NCBI GenBank assembly: GCA_026390555.1
Contig: JAPLFS010000076.1
Location: forward strand, 1 to 64,000
Direction: 5' to 3'
DNA from: Pseudomonadota bacterium
Lineage (GTDB): Bacteria > Bdellovibrionota_C > UBA2361 > OMII01
Length of the DNA stretch: 64,000 bases
Of the stretch, positions 7,907-18,584 are shown piece by piece; the stretch's first letter is position 1; every line of letters begins with the position of its first letter. A program made the translations under genes and the position numbers. Below the pieces are notes generated by a model. That model was not told the origin of the DNA. It worked only from the letters and a program-made list of their open reading frames with translations, and ran no database searches.

Positions 7907-8513
7907 CGCTATCACAGCGCTACAGGCGGCTCTGGCGGTGATCTTCGATCTACTTTGGAGGCCCTTACAGCTATTGGGTGTGGGGTATCAGCTCGTTTTA
8001 GTAGCAATTATTTTTGGAATCGTGATGGTGCTCCTGTACGGGAGGATCTCAAAGCAGGCAGCGATCAAGCGAGTTAAGAATGAGATCGCAGCGGGGCTGA
8101 TTGAAGTCGTACTTTTTCGGCGCGATATTCAGATCTCCCTTAGGGCGCAGGGGCTCCTCTTACTCGCAGGGATGCGTTATTTCTTGCTTGCGATGGGCCC
8201 GGTTCTTATCCTCGCCATTCCGTTTACTATTATCTTTGGGCACCTTAATCTGCGCCTCGGAGCGCGACCTTTTGCCGTGGGTGAGGAGGGGGTGCTTGGG
8301 AAGTTCCCTCTGGAGGTTATCGGGGATAGAACGAATAAGTGGTCCGCTGATCACTGCTTTGATCCAGCGCTTGTACCGGGTGTGATCCTCTCAAATAAAA
8401 CCGAGTGGAAGCAGGGCCCGTGTGGTATCTGGGATCTAGCTCCTAGTATACTAGCAAGCTTTGGACTTCCTGTGCCTCCTGAGATGGATGGAACGCCGAT
8501 TCTAAAAGCCTAG
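7899..8513 (+). CDS. Apparent fusion: membrane protein N-part joined to phosphodiesterase C-tail
   Basis: About 204 residues from a TTG at 7899 that overlaps the upstream stop. Residues 1-145 form a membrane protein: one helix around VGYQLVLVAIIFGIVMVLLYG, a charged stretch AIKRVKNEIAAGLIEVVLFRRD, and a second hydrophobic block MRYFLLAMGPVLILAIPFTIIFG. The last 50 residues change character, and IWDLAPSILASFGLPVPPEMDGTPIL is the typical C-terminal end of alkaline-phosphatase-superfamily phosphodiesterases. In other genomes these are, as I recall, separate neighbouring genes, so an in-frame deletion that removed the catalytic body is the simplest reading. The phosphatase metal site is absent and the product is probably not an enzyme. 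It may be a decaying gene. The end overlaps convergent cysNC by 4 bases. Confidence 0.6.
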   Translation: MSNAITALQAALAVIFDLLWRPLQLLGVGYQLVLVAIIFGIVMVLLYGRISKQAAIKRVKNEIAAGLIEVVLFRRDIQISLRAQGLLLLAGMRYFLLAMGPVLILAIPFTIIFGHLNLRLGARPFAVGEEGVLGKFPLEVIGDRTNKWSADHCFDPALVPGVILSNKTEWKQGPCGIWDLAPSILASFGLPVPPEMDGTPILKA

Positions 8514-10429
8514 AGTGTGGAGCTAAGTAGGGCGAGCGCTACAACCTCTTTAATGCTGCTCTGTACGGTGTTTAATGCGGTATCAACTCGTAGGGCAGGG
8601 TGCTGCGGCTCCTCGTACGGGTCATTTATGCCGGTAAAGTTCTTGAGCTCCCCGGAGCGGGCCCTCTGATAGAGCCCGTGCGGATCGCGGCTCTCACAGA
8701 TTGATAACGGCGCTGTGATATAAACCTCAAGGAACCTATCGGCTCCAATTATCTCCCGTACAGTCATACGGTCCTCTGCGTAGGGAGAGATAAAGGCGCA
8801 GACAACAGTTATTCCAGCCTGATTCATTAGCGTTGCAACCTGAGCGGCGCGCCTAAGATTCTCTAGGCGATCCTCTCTAGAGAAGCCGAGCCCATTATTA
8901 AGTCCCCGACGTAGATTGTCGCCGTCAAGGAAGTAAACCGGTAGGCCCTCGTCAAAGAGCGCACGCTCAACACCCTTTGCTATTGTAGATTTGCCCGAGC
9001 CTGAGAGACCGGTCATCCAGATGGTCATAGCCTTATGGCCAGAGCGTGCCTCACGCTCGCTTTGAGTAACTAGGGTAGCCTCTTGATGCAGATTGCGACC
9101 GGGTTGCTCGGTATCTTCATCGCTAAGCTCGTCTGACCTACCACGATCGATAATCATACCCGCCCCAACCGTAAGAAACGTTGTGGGATCGATAAGTATA
9201 AAGTTTCCTGTGGCGCGATTCTTCTGATAGGGGTCGATAAAGAGTGGAGTTGTGGTCGTAAACGAGAGGCGTCCGATCTCGTTAGTTGTAAGGGGCTCGG
9301 CGGGCATCCTACCCAGTGTGTGAATATCTATCTTGTAATTTACTTCTGAGATGTAAGCTTTAGATTCCCTGGTAGTGTGCCTAATTACATAGCGTGTACC
9401 GAGATCCATCGGAGTATCTCCGAGCCAAACTAGCATGGCATCGAACTGAGTCGTTACGCGCGGCACGTTTTTAGGTCTAACGAGCATATCGCCGCGCGAT
9501 ATATCAAGTTGATCTTCGAGTTGTATCACGACAGCATCTCTGCTGCTTGCCTCATTAAGCTCCAGCGTTGTGACCTGTGGGCCAGCTTTGATAATCCGCT
9601 TAACGCGTGAGCGTGTCATGGCGGGCAGCGAAACGAGCTCCTCTCCGACTCGGATGATGCCAGAGCTAACGGTGCCGGCGTATCCACGGAAGTTCTGATG
9701 CGGATTGATTACGTACTGAACCGGAAAACGGAGGTCCACTAGATTCTGATCACCTGCGATATAGACATTTTCAAGGTGCTCAAGAACGGTCTCTCCGCCG
9801 TACCACGGCATCTTTCTGCTACTCGATACTATATTATCACCCTCAAGCGCAGAGACCGGAATAAACTTAATCTCACGAATGCCTAGCTTGGCTGAAAACT
9901 GTGTAAAGTCTGAGACGATCTCCTCAAATCTTTGCTGCGAGTATTCGACCAGGTCCATCTTATTGATTGCCAGCACTATACGGGGCACACCGAGCAGTGC
10001 AGTTATAAAAGCGTGGCGCTTAGTCTGCTCAATAATACCTGTGCGTGCGTCAACAAGTACTATCGTTAGATCGACGTTTGAAGCCCCAGTTGCCATGTTG
10101 CGTGTGTACTGAACGTGCCCGGGAGAGTCGGCCAGGATAAAACGGCGGCGCGGAGTTGCAAAATAACGGTAGGCAACATCTATAGTAATGCCCTGCTCCC
10201 GTTCGGCCTTAAGGCCGTCGGTAAGGAGTGCTAGCGAGAGGCGTGTTGAGCCGCTCTTTTGTGCCGCTACTTCAAGAGCAGCAAGATGATCCTCATACAC
10301 GTTACCAGAATCGTGTAGCAATCTACCGATCAGTGTGGACTTACCATCATCGACGCTACCGGCTGTTGAGAAACGCAGCAAAGAGGCCGGTAAAGTAGGG
10401 GTATCGAATGTTTGTGGTGCAGAGCTCAT
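8510..10429 (-). CDS. cysNC: Bifunctional sulfate adenylyltransferase subunit 1 / APS kinase
   Basis: Fusion protein for sulfate activation. Residues 1 to about 430 are the CysN GTPase that drives ATP sulfurylase: P-loop GSVDDGKS near 24-31, switch region REQGITIDVAYRYF, DSPGHVQYTRNM and NKMDLV, then beta-barrel domains. Residues from about 465 to 639 are the CysC adenylylsulfate kinase, with P-loop GLSGSGKS near 473-480, FLDGDNLRRGLNNGLGFSREDR and CAFISPYAEDR. Together with CysD it turns sulfate and ATP into APS and then PAPS. At 639 residues it has the usual length of CysNC. Its ATG overlaps the cysD stop by one base (TAATG), indicating tight coupling. The 3' end meets the convergent fused gene. 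Confidence 0.96.
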   Translation of the reverse strand: MSSAPQTFDTPTLPASLLRFSTAGSVDDGKSTLIGRLLHDSGNVYEDHLAALEVAAQKSGSTRLSLALLTDGLKAEREQGITIDVAYRYFATPRRRFILADSPGHVQYTRNMATGASNVDLTIVLVDARTGIIEQTKRHAFITALLGVPRIVLAINKMDLVEYSQQRFEEIVSDFTQFSAKLGIREIKFIPVSALEGDNIVSSSRKMPWYGGETVLEHLENVYIAGDQNLVDLRFPVQYVINPHQNFRGYAGTVSSGIIRVGEELVSLPAMTRSRVKRIIKAGPQVTTLELNEASSRDAVVIQLEDQLDISRGDMLVRPKNVPRVTTQFDAMLVWLGDTPMDLGTRYVIRHTTRESKAYISEVNYKIDIHTLGRMPAEPLTTNEIGRLSFTTTTPLFIDPYQKNRATGNFILIDPTTFLTVGAGMIIDRGRSDELSDEDTEQPGRNLHQEATLVTQSEREARSGHKAMTIWMTGLSGSGKSTIAKGVERALFDEGLPVYFLDGDNLRRGLNNGLGFSREDRLENLRRAAQVATLMNQAGITVVCAFISPYAEDRMTVREIIGADRFLEVYITAPLSICESRDPHGLYQRARSGELKNFTGINDPYEEPQHPALRVDTALNTVQSSIKEVVALALLSSTL

Positions 10430-11355
10430 TAGAAGTACCCCTCCCGTTTTTTAAGCTCCATCGAGCCATCAGTATCGAAGTCGATGATACGGGTAGCTCG
10501 TTCTGAGGTCTTCACATGAAGCATCTCGTTAACGATCTCCTCCAGTGTCGTGGCCTCTGAGCGCACGGCGCCGGTACAGTGATAACATCCAAGACTTCGA
10601 AAACGACACACGACCTCTTCAATCCTCTGACCAGTGAAGGTTCTAGGATCAGACTCCATTACTGGGATTAGATTATTACCTCGAACTACCACCTTTCTCT
10701 TTTGGGCGTAGTAGAGCGGGACTATTGGGATCTGCTCTTTTAGGATGTAGCGCCAGATATCCTGCTCGGTCCAGTTCGAAAGCGGAAAAACCCGCATCGA
10801 GTCGCCCTGAAGAAGTTTACCATTGAAGAGGTTCCATAGCTCAGGTCTTTGGTTACGGGGATCCCACTGGCCATGTTTATCGCGGAAGGAGAAAACTCGC
10901 TCCTTAGCGCGACTGCGTTCCTCCTCACGGCGAGCACCACCGATAGCAGCATCAAACTCATTTATCTTAAGCGCTTCGAGCAGTCCGCCGGTTTTAAGTA
11001 GGGCGCAGCACTGTTGGGTTCCTAGGGTATATGGATTGGCATCAGCGCTTAAGGCCGCTTCATTTCTATGAATAATTAGGTTTAGTCCGAGCTCACGAGC
11101 TGTCCTGTCCCTAAATTCATACATCTCTGGAAACTTATAGGAGGTGTCTATGTGCAGCGCTGGAAAGGGGATCTTTCCCGGGAAGAAGGCCTTCTGTGCT
11201 AGCCGTAAGAGCACTGAGGAGTCCTTACCAACGGAGTACATAAGAACGGGGCGCTCAAACTGCGCCGCGACCTCACGCATGATATAGATGCTCTCAGCTT
11301 CAAGTTGCTCTAGGTGAGATGGTGGATGCATATAGCTCTGATTTTTAGCATGCAA
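10429..11355 (-). CDS. cysD: Sulfate adenylyltransferase subunit 2
   Basis: Catalytic adenylyltransferase of the CysDN ATP sulfurylase. An N-type ATP pyrophosphatase with [17 protein letters not shown] (PP-loop), [20 protein letters not shown], the [16 protein letters not shown] region and [21 protein letters not shown]. At 308 residues the length is normal. It is the first gene of a cysD-cysNC operon on the minus strand. The product, APS, feeds either reduction to cysteine or PAPS formation by the CysC part; no reductase gene is nearby. The intergenic space before the divergent FMN reductase gene (11356-11439) should hold promoters for both. Confidence 0.95.
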   Translation of the reverse strand: MHAKNQSYMHPPSHLEQLEAESIYIMREVAAQFERPVLMYSVGKDSSVLLRLAQKAFFPGKIPFPALHIDTSYKFPEMYEFRDRTARELGLNLIIHRNEAALSADANPYTLGTQQCCALLKTGGLLEALKINEFDAAIGGARREEERSRAKERVFSFRDKHGQWDPRNQRPELWNLFNGKLLQGDSMRVFPLSNWTEQDIWRYILKEQIPIVPLYYAQKRKVVVRGNNLIPVMESDPRTFTGQRIEEVVCRFRSLGCYHCTGAVRSEATTLEEIVNEMLHVKTSERATRIIDFDTDGSMELKKREGYF

Positions 11356-11439
11356 TGGGGCTCGGTAACAGCTCTAGGGCCCCTTTCTAACATCTTTAAT
11401 GTTGCATAAATTAAGTCAGTTGATGCATCATAGCAGACT

Positions 11440-12042
11440 ATGAATATATCAATAATATCAGGTAGCCACAGGGAAAATTCGCAATCTGAGCGCGTGGCTC
11501 GCTACATCGAGCAGGACATTAAATCTCAGGGTATGCAGGGCACTCTAATAACCCTTGCAAAGAACCCACTTCCGCTCTGGGATGAGGGTGTATGGAGCGG
11601 GGAGCCCCACTGGGAAGCGACCTGGGGTCCAATAGCAGAGACCCTACAAAAGAGTGATGCGCTAGTTCTAGTCTCCCCAGAGTGGTCTGGCATGGTGCCT
11701 GCAGGCCTAAAGAATTTCTTACTTCTGTGCGGTACTAAAGAGGTTGGCCACAAACCCGCCATGATAGTATCAGTATCGAGCGGAGTTGGTGGAAGTTATC
11801 CGATCGCAGAGTTACGGCTCTCATCGTACAAGAATAACCGCCTAGTATATGTGCCCGACCACGTAATAGTGCGTAACGTTGAGACGATGCTGGTTGGTGA
11901 TACACCAGCAGATGATCGTGATGCAGAGATCCGTAAGCGACTGCATTATTCACTTGAGATCCTAGCCGAGTACGCCAAGGCCTTTAAGGGTGTACGCGCC
12001 AGTGGAAAGATTAATGTAAAGGACTTCCCCTACGGGATGTAA
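11440..12042 (+). CDS. NAD(P)H-dependent FMN reductase
   Basis: 200-residue flavodoxin-fold reductase of the NADPH_FMN_red family. It opens with MNISIISGSHRENSQSERVA, the phosphate-binding loop for FMN, and has SDALVLVSPEWSGMVPAGLKNFLLLC, the usual loop around the isoalloxazine ring, and a VSVSSGVGGSY segment. Such enzymes transfer hydride from NAD(P)H to flavins, quinones or azo compounds; substrate cannot be assigned. It stands alone, divergent from cysD and next to the CRISPR array. Confidence 0.85.
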   Translation: MNISIISGSHRENSQSERVARYIEQDIKSQGMQGTLITLAKNPLPLWDEGVWSGEPHWEATWGPIAETLQKSDALVLVSPEWSGMVPAGLKNFLLLCGTKEVGHKPAMIVSVSSGVGGSYPIAELRLSSYKNNRLVYVPDHVIVRNVETMLVGDTPADDRDAEIRKRLHYSLEILAEYAKAFKGVRASGKINVKDFPYGM

Positions 12043-12085
12043 TGTAATGCAGGGTTAAGCAAGCTTTGGCAAACCCTCCCAAGGT

Positions 12086-12105
12086 CCGATAACGTTACTT
12101 ATCGG
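12086..12105. terminator. Palindromic hairpin between reductase gene and CRISPR array
   Basis: Perfect 7-base-pair stem (CCGATAA / TTATCGG) with a 6-base loop. It may end transcription of the reductase or of the crRNA precursor coming from the other side. No strong T-run follows on either strand, so a terminator role is only a guess. Confidence 0.4.
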
Positions 12106-12149
12106 TCAATTATGCGACCAGCTTGAATATAGCGTGGTGGCCCCTCTTT

Positions 12150-12730
12150 CGATTCATCCCCGCACACGCGGGGAACACCTCCCCACACCGATCTACTCTC
12201 TCGATCTTATCGGTTCATCCCCGCACACGCGGGGAACACAGCTAATTAAATCGTGCAACATCTTTGTTTAACGGTTCATCCCCGCACACGCGGGGAACAC
12301 CTGTATTCTTCCGCTTTATCTGTTGTTGTCGACGGTTCATCCCCGCACACGCGGGGAACACGGGAATTCATAATGTCGCCTCCAACGCTTCGGGCGGTTC
12401 ATCCCCGCACACGCGGGGAACACACTTGCTCGTCGCTTAATTCTAATCGTATTAGCCGGTTCATCCCCGCACACGCGGGGAACACAGATGCGCTCTCAGA
12501 CTGCTACTCAACGTCACCGGTTCATCCCCGCACACGCGGGGAACACACTCAGGCTCGAAAAAGAGTTCGGCATGACACCGGTTCATCCCCGCACACGCGG
12601 GGAACACGCTCAGATAAAGATAAACGAAAACTGCCTAAAACGGTTCATCCCCGCACACGCGGGGAACACAGCGGTCCAACAGGGGATCACAACGGATCAA
12701 CCGGTTCATCCCCGCACACGCGGGGAACAC
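12150..12730 (-). CRISPR. Type I-E CRISPR array, 10 repeats and 9 spacers
   Basis: Ten 29-base repeats start at 12150, 12211, 12272, 12333, 12395, 12457, 12518, 12579, 12641 and 12702. Spacers are 32 or 33 bases. The repeat carries an internal palindrome (CCCCGC / GCGGGG) and on the minus strand begins GTGTTCCCCGCG and ends GATGAACCG, the same layout as the E. coli type I-E repeat, so crRNA is read on the minus strand. The leftmost repeat (12150-12178) has a G-to-A change at its third base on the plus strand; decay of the last repeat is normal at the leader-distal end. All other repeats look identical. Confidence 0.98.
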
Positions 12731-12801
12731 TGTTCCCGTAACTTACTAATATCAGTACGTAAGTAGCTAGCCCTCATACTTACCGAAAGTTGTGACTTGT
12801 T
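12731..12801 (-). promoter_or_regulatory. CRISPR leader
   Basis: Short AT-rich stretch between the last intact repeat and the cas2 stop, on the side where new spacers enter in type I-E systems. Repeat orientation and the decayed repeat at the opposite end agree with this. At about 70 bases the leader may extend into the 3' end of cas2. No clear IHF site was recognised by eye. Confidence 0.65.
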
Positions 12802-13983
<1,182 letters not shown>

Positions 13984-13987
<4 letters not shown>

Positions 13988-14667
13988 GTGACGGGTCTAA
14001 TCAGCATAAGCCCACACCCGAACCCCTTGGCTGGCCCTAGCCCATTTTTGAGGCAGAAAAGAAATTTGTCACTATCAACTACTTGCAGCACTCCTGATAT
14101 GTCAACAGTTGAGAGCGCAACAGCGTGAGAGGTTCGCCTCTTAAAAAAGCGGCGTTGAGTATATTCAGAAAACAAAAGAGAGTCGGCCCTGATTGAGAAA
14201 CCATTTCTCTCAGCCCGTGCTTCGATCCATCTGCTAATAGAAGTTGAGATAATATCTTGCATAGAACTGCACTCTACGCCCTGTGCTCGGCGAATAAATT
14301 TCTCGTTCATTACGACATCGTGCCTGGTAGAACGCGTTTTTTTGCTACCTGCTAGAGGTACTACCTCATGATATTTAGCAACAATAGGATTGACCCTGAC
14401 GGAGAATTGAAAACAATCCCCAGCCGTTATAACCGGCTCAAACCGTTTCGATTCTATTGTGAATAATGGATGCTTCTCCGTAATAGAATTGATCGACAGG
14501 ATATAAAATGTTGGGATACCACCAGCTACTTGACGGTAAAGAAACGACCTTTCCTGCTCTGGGCCGCTTGACGCTATCTCCCAGATCAATTGATGAACTC
14601 GATATTCGTCATGCAGAGTTTTGGCTGCATCTTTTGGGCTTCGAAAAGTTATCTTAGAAAAAAACAT
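13984..14667 (-). CDS. cas6e: crRNA endoribonuclease Cas6e (CasE/Cse3)
   Basis: Processes the CRISPR transcript by cutting at the base of the repeat hairpin and stays bound to the 3' handle in Cascade. 227 residues with a RAMP double-ferredoxin pattern: MFFSKITFRSP at the N-terminus, DEYRVHQLIWEIASSGPEQERSFLYRQ (the His is the likely catalytic residue, as in known Cas6e), and a C-terminal GLGPAKGFGCGLMLIRPV glycine-rich loop. It lies between cas5e and cas1, as in E. coli. Confidence 0.94.
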
Positions 14668-14685
14668 CGCGTAAATTCTCCTTTC

Positions 14686-15408
14686 CTACGGCATTTTTAC
14701 ATAGCCGATGGACTCAGATCTCATTCCAAACTGCCAGCGATGGCGACTTATTATATCATCGCTTCGCTGAATAGTTCTCGTTGCGGTAATCCCTGCATTA
14801 ATACCCGCCTCCCATACTATACCTGTATCGCTACCAATGTTCCTAAAAGGCACCCATGCTTTTTCTCGGACTTCAGAAGGGACGGCGAACTGCTGCTGTA
14901 TAGAGAGGAGTGTGGGCCCCTTCACTATTTGGGCAAGAGTAGGCATTGCAAGTGGACAACTCTTTCGACCTAGATATAATGGTCGTTCCGGAAAAATTAG
15001 CTTCTCCTGTAGTTGAATGAGTGTCTCAGCATCTCCAAAGCAATAGACTGAGAAAACCGCATCACAGAGATATTCTCGAGACGATAAAATAGTTTCCAGA
15101 TCTTCGGCTTGAAGCTCAGCAGCTCTTGTCCGATATCCAGCGCCTCGTTTATTAGGCGGCACCTGTACGGTATGGTAATCCGATATCATAGTTTCTTCAC
15201 CATCGATACGAATAGCAAAGTTAAGCCCATTATTGAGCGCAAGTATTCGGCTCTCATCTACACACCGATCCAGTCCCATAGCTCCCGCAAGGAGTCCTAT
15301 AAGCGCAGATTTGGATGGATATCGAAAGCTATTTCGGATCTCACCAACAGCAATATCCCCCCAGGACTGGAGCGGCGAATAAAGAAAGAATGCTAAAGCC
15401 TGATTCAT
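14686..15408 (-). CDS. cas5e: Cascade subunit Cas5e (CasD)
   Basis: Binds the 5' handle of crRNA at the foot of Cascade. 240 residues. LAFFLYSPLQSWGDIAVGEIRNSFRYPSKSALIGLLAGAMGL is the typical Cas5e N-terminus, followed by SDYHTVQVPPNKRGAGYRTRA, REYLCDAVFSVYCFG, and ERPLYLGRKSCPLAMP near the glycine-rich end. The gene sits 2 bases after cas7e and 18 bases before cas6e. Confidence 0.94.
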   Translation of the reverse strand: MNQALAFFLYSPLQSWGDIAVGEIRNSFRYPSKSALIGLLAGAMGLDRCVDESRILALNNGLNFAIRIDGEETMISDYHTVQVPPNKRGAGYRTRAAELQAEDLETILSSREYLCDAVFSVYCFGDAETLIQLQEKLIFPERPLYLGRKSCPLAMPTLAQIVKGPTLLSIQQQFAVPSEVREKAWVPFRNIGSDTGIVWEAGINAGITATRTIQRSDDIISRHRWQFGMRSESIGYVKMP

Positions 15409-15410
15409 AA

Positions 15411-16469
15411 CTACTCAATAGTGGATCCAAAGCTGATTAGCTCGCCTAAGGATCCTTGCTTAGTCGGCACGCTCAATTCATATCGAGAGTCAGCACATTT
15501 GCCGAACACCTGATCAAAACTATCCCTAGTATCCTGAAGTTGAGCAATTGCATCCCTCAATACATCTTGTCCTCCTATGGGGTTCAAAAAGCTTGATGAT
15601 AAACTTCTAGGCTGTCTCGTGCCTCGCTCTACCAATACATAGGATGCATATGAACCATGGGCAAAGCTATTCTGCTTACCTGATGGACTGGAGGTACAAA
15701 CGGCCTCTATAAGCCCCTTAAGCCCTGCGGAGGCAAGCGCCCTATCCTTTCCTAAGTTAGTTACCAAACGATCAAGATCGATACACACGTACTCATAAAA
15801 CACTCCGGAACCGAACTCAGTTATGCCAATATGAGCGGCACCCTCTCTCTCAAATGCCCCCTTGAGATCATCCACGGCAGTAAAATAATCATCCTCTAGC
15901 GTAACCTTCTGCACACTAAAGGCATGAGCAACCTGCACAGCTGCTTCCACGTTGCATTCCTGTGCAGAAGCAAGCATACGACCAAACATGGCCACGTCTA
16001 CACCACCAGGGGCCTTTTTGAGCACACTTGCTAAGTCTTCATCTGAGCAATCCCCCCCACTTGCAATATTCGATAGAAGATCCTTGATAGCTTCAAGCTC
16101 TAGCGTGCCAAGAAACACCAACTGCTCTGCTTTAAGACTATCTTTATCTTTCTTAGCCTCTTTCTTCTCTCCCGCGAAGATAGCGACAAGTTTCGAAGCC
16201 ACGTTCTTAAGCTTATCCGCACTGATTCCAAGCTCTAGCCCGAGCTTCTCAACGTAGTGCCCGATCTCCTTGGTCCGGATACCAAGATTGCCCTGCAAGT
16301 TCTCGGTAAATATGCGTGATGTACGCCATGCTCGCTTGAGAGACTGCGACGATATGCGAAGCCGAGTTGCACCCCCTACCACAGCGGTCTTGGGTCGCCC
16401 TAAATCATCTCTATTCAAATTGGATGGTGGATATGAGGTTAGAGTATGAATCTGCACAAAGTTAGCCAT
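15411..16469 (-). CDS. cas7e: Cascade backbone subunit Cas7e (CasC/Cse4)
   Basis: RAMP protein that forms the six-subunit crRNA-binding backbone. 352 residues. Begins with FVQIHTLTSYPPSNLNRDDLGRPKTAVVGGATRLRISSQSLKRAWRTS, the diagnostic Cas7e N-terminus (anchor motifs LTSYPPSNLNRDD and RISSQSLKRAWR), with AHAFSVQKVTLEDDYFTAVDD and GAAHIGITEFGSGVFYEY further on. A Shine-Dalgarno-like AGGAGAAAA precedes the ATG, and the gap to cse2 (about 31 bases) is the largest within the Cascade genes. High expression is expected, since several copies are needed per complex. Confidence 0.95.
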   Translation of the reverse strand: MANFVQIHTLTSYPPSNLNRDDLGRPKTAVVGGATRLRISSQSLKRAWRTSRIFTENLQGNLGIRTKEIGHYVEKLGLELGISADKLKNVASKLVAIFAGEKKEAKKDKDSLKAEQLVFLGTLELEAIKDLLSNIASGGDCSDEDLASVLKKAPGGVDVAMFGRMLASAQECNVEAAVQVAHAFSVQKVTLEDDYFTAVDDLKGAFEREGAAHIGITEFGSGVFYEYVCIDLDRLVTNLGKDRALASAGLKGLIEAVCTSSPSGKQNSFAHGSYASYVLVERGTRQPRSLSSSFLNPIGGQDVLRDAIAQLQDTRDSFDQVFGKCADSRYELSVPTKQGSLGELISFGSTIE

Positions 16470-16500
16470 TTTTTCTCCTGATATGTAAACTATTCTTTAC

Positions 16501-16983
16501 CTACTTAATATGCTCATAGAAATCTGTCGCGAATCTCTTCTTGGCTGTATCCCCCCAAAAGAAGATGAGCTTTGATAACTCAGCGGGATTTGCTCGCCCA
16601 CCCAGCAATGCAAGCACTCGTCTCCATTGATCCAAGAGCCTATCGTAATTACCACGCTCCTCCTTAAGTAGTCGTCGCATCCGATTTTGAATTGCTGCTT
16701 TTTGTTCCGCCGCCTTCCCTAGTTGCTCACCCATAGACTCATTACTAGCCTCCTCCACCCAAGCCAATGTTCCAGCTATGAGAGCTACAGTTTCTATTGA
16801 CACTCTACTATTCTCAAGAGACTGAAATGCACGTCGTAGCGAATGGACTTCGGGTTCCAATATTATTTCAAGAACAGAGCCGCACCTCCGCAACCTTGCT
16901 CTAGCACCGGGGCATTCTTTGAGCCGGCTCCACCACTCCGCTGCTAGGCTCCCCACCTCAGTTCTCAAATTAGCCGTGCTCAT
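16501..16983 (-). CDS. cse2: Cascade small subunit Cse2/Cas11e (CasB)
   Basis: 160 residues, mainly helical and rich in Arg and Leu, as expected for the small subunit that forms a dimer along the Cascade belly and steadies the R-loop. Family-like pieces are WWSRLKECPGARARLRRC near the N-terminus and FFWGDTAKKRFATDFYEH at the C-terminus. The start overlaps the cas8e stop by 4 bases. The assignment rests on position and these motifs; sequence conservation is low in this family. Confidence 0.92.
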   Translation of the reverse strand: MSTANLRTEVGSLAAEWWSRLKECPGARARLRRCGSVLEIILEPEVHSLRRAFQSLENSRVSIETVALIAGTLAWVEEASNESMGEQLGKAAEQKAAIQNRMRRLLKEERGNYDRLLDQWRRVLALLGGRANPAELSKLIFFWGDTAKKRFATDFYEHIK

Positions 16984-18584
16984 ACTTTCGCCTCCTGCTC
17001 AACATGTCTGGTCTTTTTCTTAGCCCGTTCCAAGAGTACTGGGGCAGATAGTGGAAGTTCCAGCATTCCCTCAAGCTTACTCCACCGCTGCTTAAAAAGC
17101 TTTTGCAAAAATGCTCTGCCAGCAAACACGCGAGGAGAGTCCACTCCCACTAGATCTCCCCCAAGAAGCAGTTGGTCAAAAGTATTACGTGTGGTGGCTA
17201 CTACTACCTGCAACCACTTAGTCTTGCATGCGATTCGACTAGATTCATCGGATTCTGAAAGCACTCCTGCTAACGCAAAAAACTCGCCTTCGAGCGAATT
17301 GTTAAGCTGCTGAGCATATGAAGCCATGTGCGACTTTTTTCCTAATGCAATTTTAAGGGCTTTCTTGAGAATATCTCTTGCTTCCTCAGCTGCCGAGACC
17401 AATCCAAACATGTCTTTTGCGTACCGCTCCACGCTGCTCTCATCAGGAAATAGATATAGAGGAAGCTGACTTTGTACCCAATTGCGGGGCTTCGCATCGT
17501 GCATGGCGTATCCGAAACACAGCAGGCGCGACGCACCCTGCTGGTTTTCAGCTTGCTGTCGCCTGACGACTAACGCTGGCTGAGCTCCTTGAGCCTGCGC
17601 TACAAGGCCTAACCAATTTCGGAACGAAATCCCCGCCTGTGGCGCTTTAACTGTGAATAGGAGCCCCTCTTTGGTTCCCCTATATGGGGTAAGTGGGTGT
17701 ATCCAATTCTCGGAATAATTAGCACCGTAATTTTTTGTCACGTAATGCTCGCACCCTCTATCTGGCGCTAGTGCTGTAAAAATGTTGCAGGCTCTTTTAT
17801 CTGAGGAAAAAAGTAACCTTATGCGCCTTGAGCAAGCCCAAAACATGAGGAGCGGATGGGCGTCTGCTGGCTCAATCTTTTCATCATTTTCACTTGTACG
17901 AGTTTGCGTAAGCCATGGAAAAATAAGCTCTTTTGATCTATCAACACTGTCTGATGAGTAGTTAAGCTCCTGGCTTTGAAGAACATTTCTCCAGACTGTT
18001 TCCCACAGAGAATCTCCCTCAAGCACAGATGTCAGCGGACCCCCTCCTCGTAAGGAGGTTCTATGCCCCTGCCCTCCAGACGGTGCATTTAATTGAAGGG
18101 TCAGGAGTGCTAGTGCCGCAGCAGGAAGAGATAGGAAGGGGGATGAACCGCGTTTTACAAAGAAATCCTTGTTTAACTTTTCAGATTGCTCTCCAGGCTC
18201 GTTGATGATTAAACGATTTATAGGGACAGGATCATTCAGGGTGTCTAGAGACACTTCTATATCCTGCATGAATCGAGGACCATCGCCGTCAAGATTAAAC
18301 GCAAAGGTAAATTGTGCGAATCTTTCTTGTAGAACGCTTGGATCGGGCGGAGTTGCAAGAAATCGCCGCCAGCTCCTCTTATCATCTGGAGGAAAGGCTG
18401 TTTGGACTAATCCAATTAAAAACTGAAGAAGCGCCCCATTAAAGTCAGGTCGTGGACTAGCTACGTCGATTGCAAAATCTTGCCCCTGCAACGAAACCAA
18501 CTCATGGGGCGCTATAAGGGCCATAGCCCCGGACTGTAGCCTTACTGGGATCCACCGTTCCCTGAGTAAATTAAAGCAATTCAT
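16980..18584 (-). CDS. cas8e: Cascade large subunit Cas8e (CasA/Cse1)
   Basis: Large subunit that recognises the PAM and recruits Cas3. About 534 residues. MNCFNLLRERWIPVRLQSG is the typical start, which is why I take the ATG at 18584 and not 18641, where the frame runs back into cas3. Typical segments are LQFLIGLVQTAFPPDD, RGGGPLTSVLEGDSLWETVWRNVL, HPLTPYRGTKEGLLFTVKAPQAGISFRNWLGL and RLLCFGYAMHDAKPRNWVQSQLPLYLF (the anchor is GYAMHDAKPRNW). It overlaps cas3 by 14 bases. Confidence 0.94.
   Translation of the reverse strand: MNCFNLLRERWIPVRLQSGAMALIAPHELVSLQGQDFAIDVASPRPDFNGALLQFLIGLVQTAFPPDDKRSWRRFLATPPDPSVLQERFAQFTFAFNLDGDGPRFMQDIEVSLDTLNDPVPINRLIINEPGEQSEKLNKDFFVKRGSSPFLSLPAAALALLTLQLNAPSGGQGHRTSLRGGGPLTSVLEGDSLWETVWRNVLQSQELNYSSDSVDRSKELIFPWLTQTRTSENDEKIEPADAHPLLMFWACSRRIRLLFSSDKRACNIFTALAPDRGCEHYVTKNYGANYSENWIHPLTPYRGTKEGLLFTVKAPQAGISFRNWLGLVAQAQGAQPALVVRRQQAENQQGASRLLCFGYAMHDAKPRNWVQSQLPLYLFPDESSVERYAKDMFGLVSAAEEARDILKKALKIALGKKSHMASYAQQLNNSLEGEFFALAGVLSESDESSRIACKTKWLQVVVATTRNTFDQLLLGGDLVGVDSPRVFAGRAFLQKLFKQRWSKLEGMLELPLSAPVLLERAKKKTRHVEQEAKV

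Noticed and set aside
12253-12766. Open frames coding for repeated HPRTRGEH and PAHAGNT peptides
   Set aside because: They are the CRISPR repeats read as codons on the non-transcribed strand, not genes.
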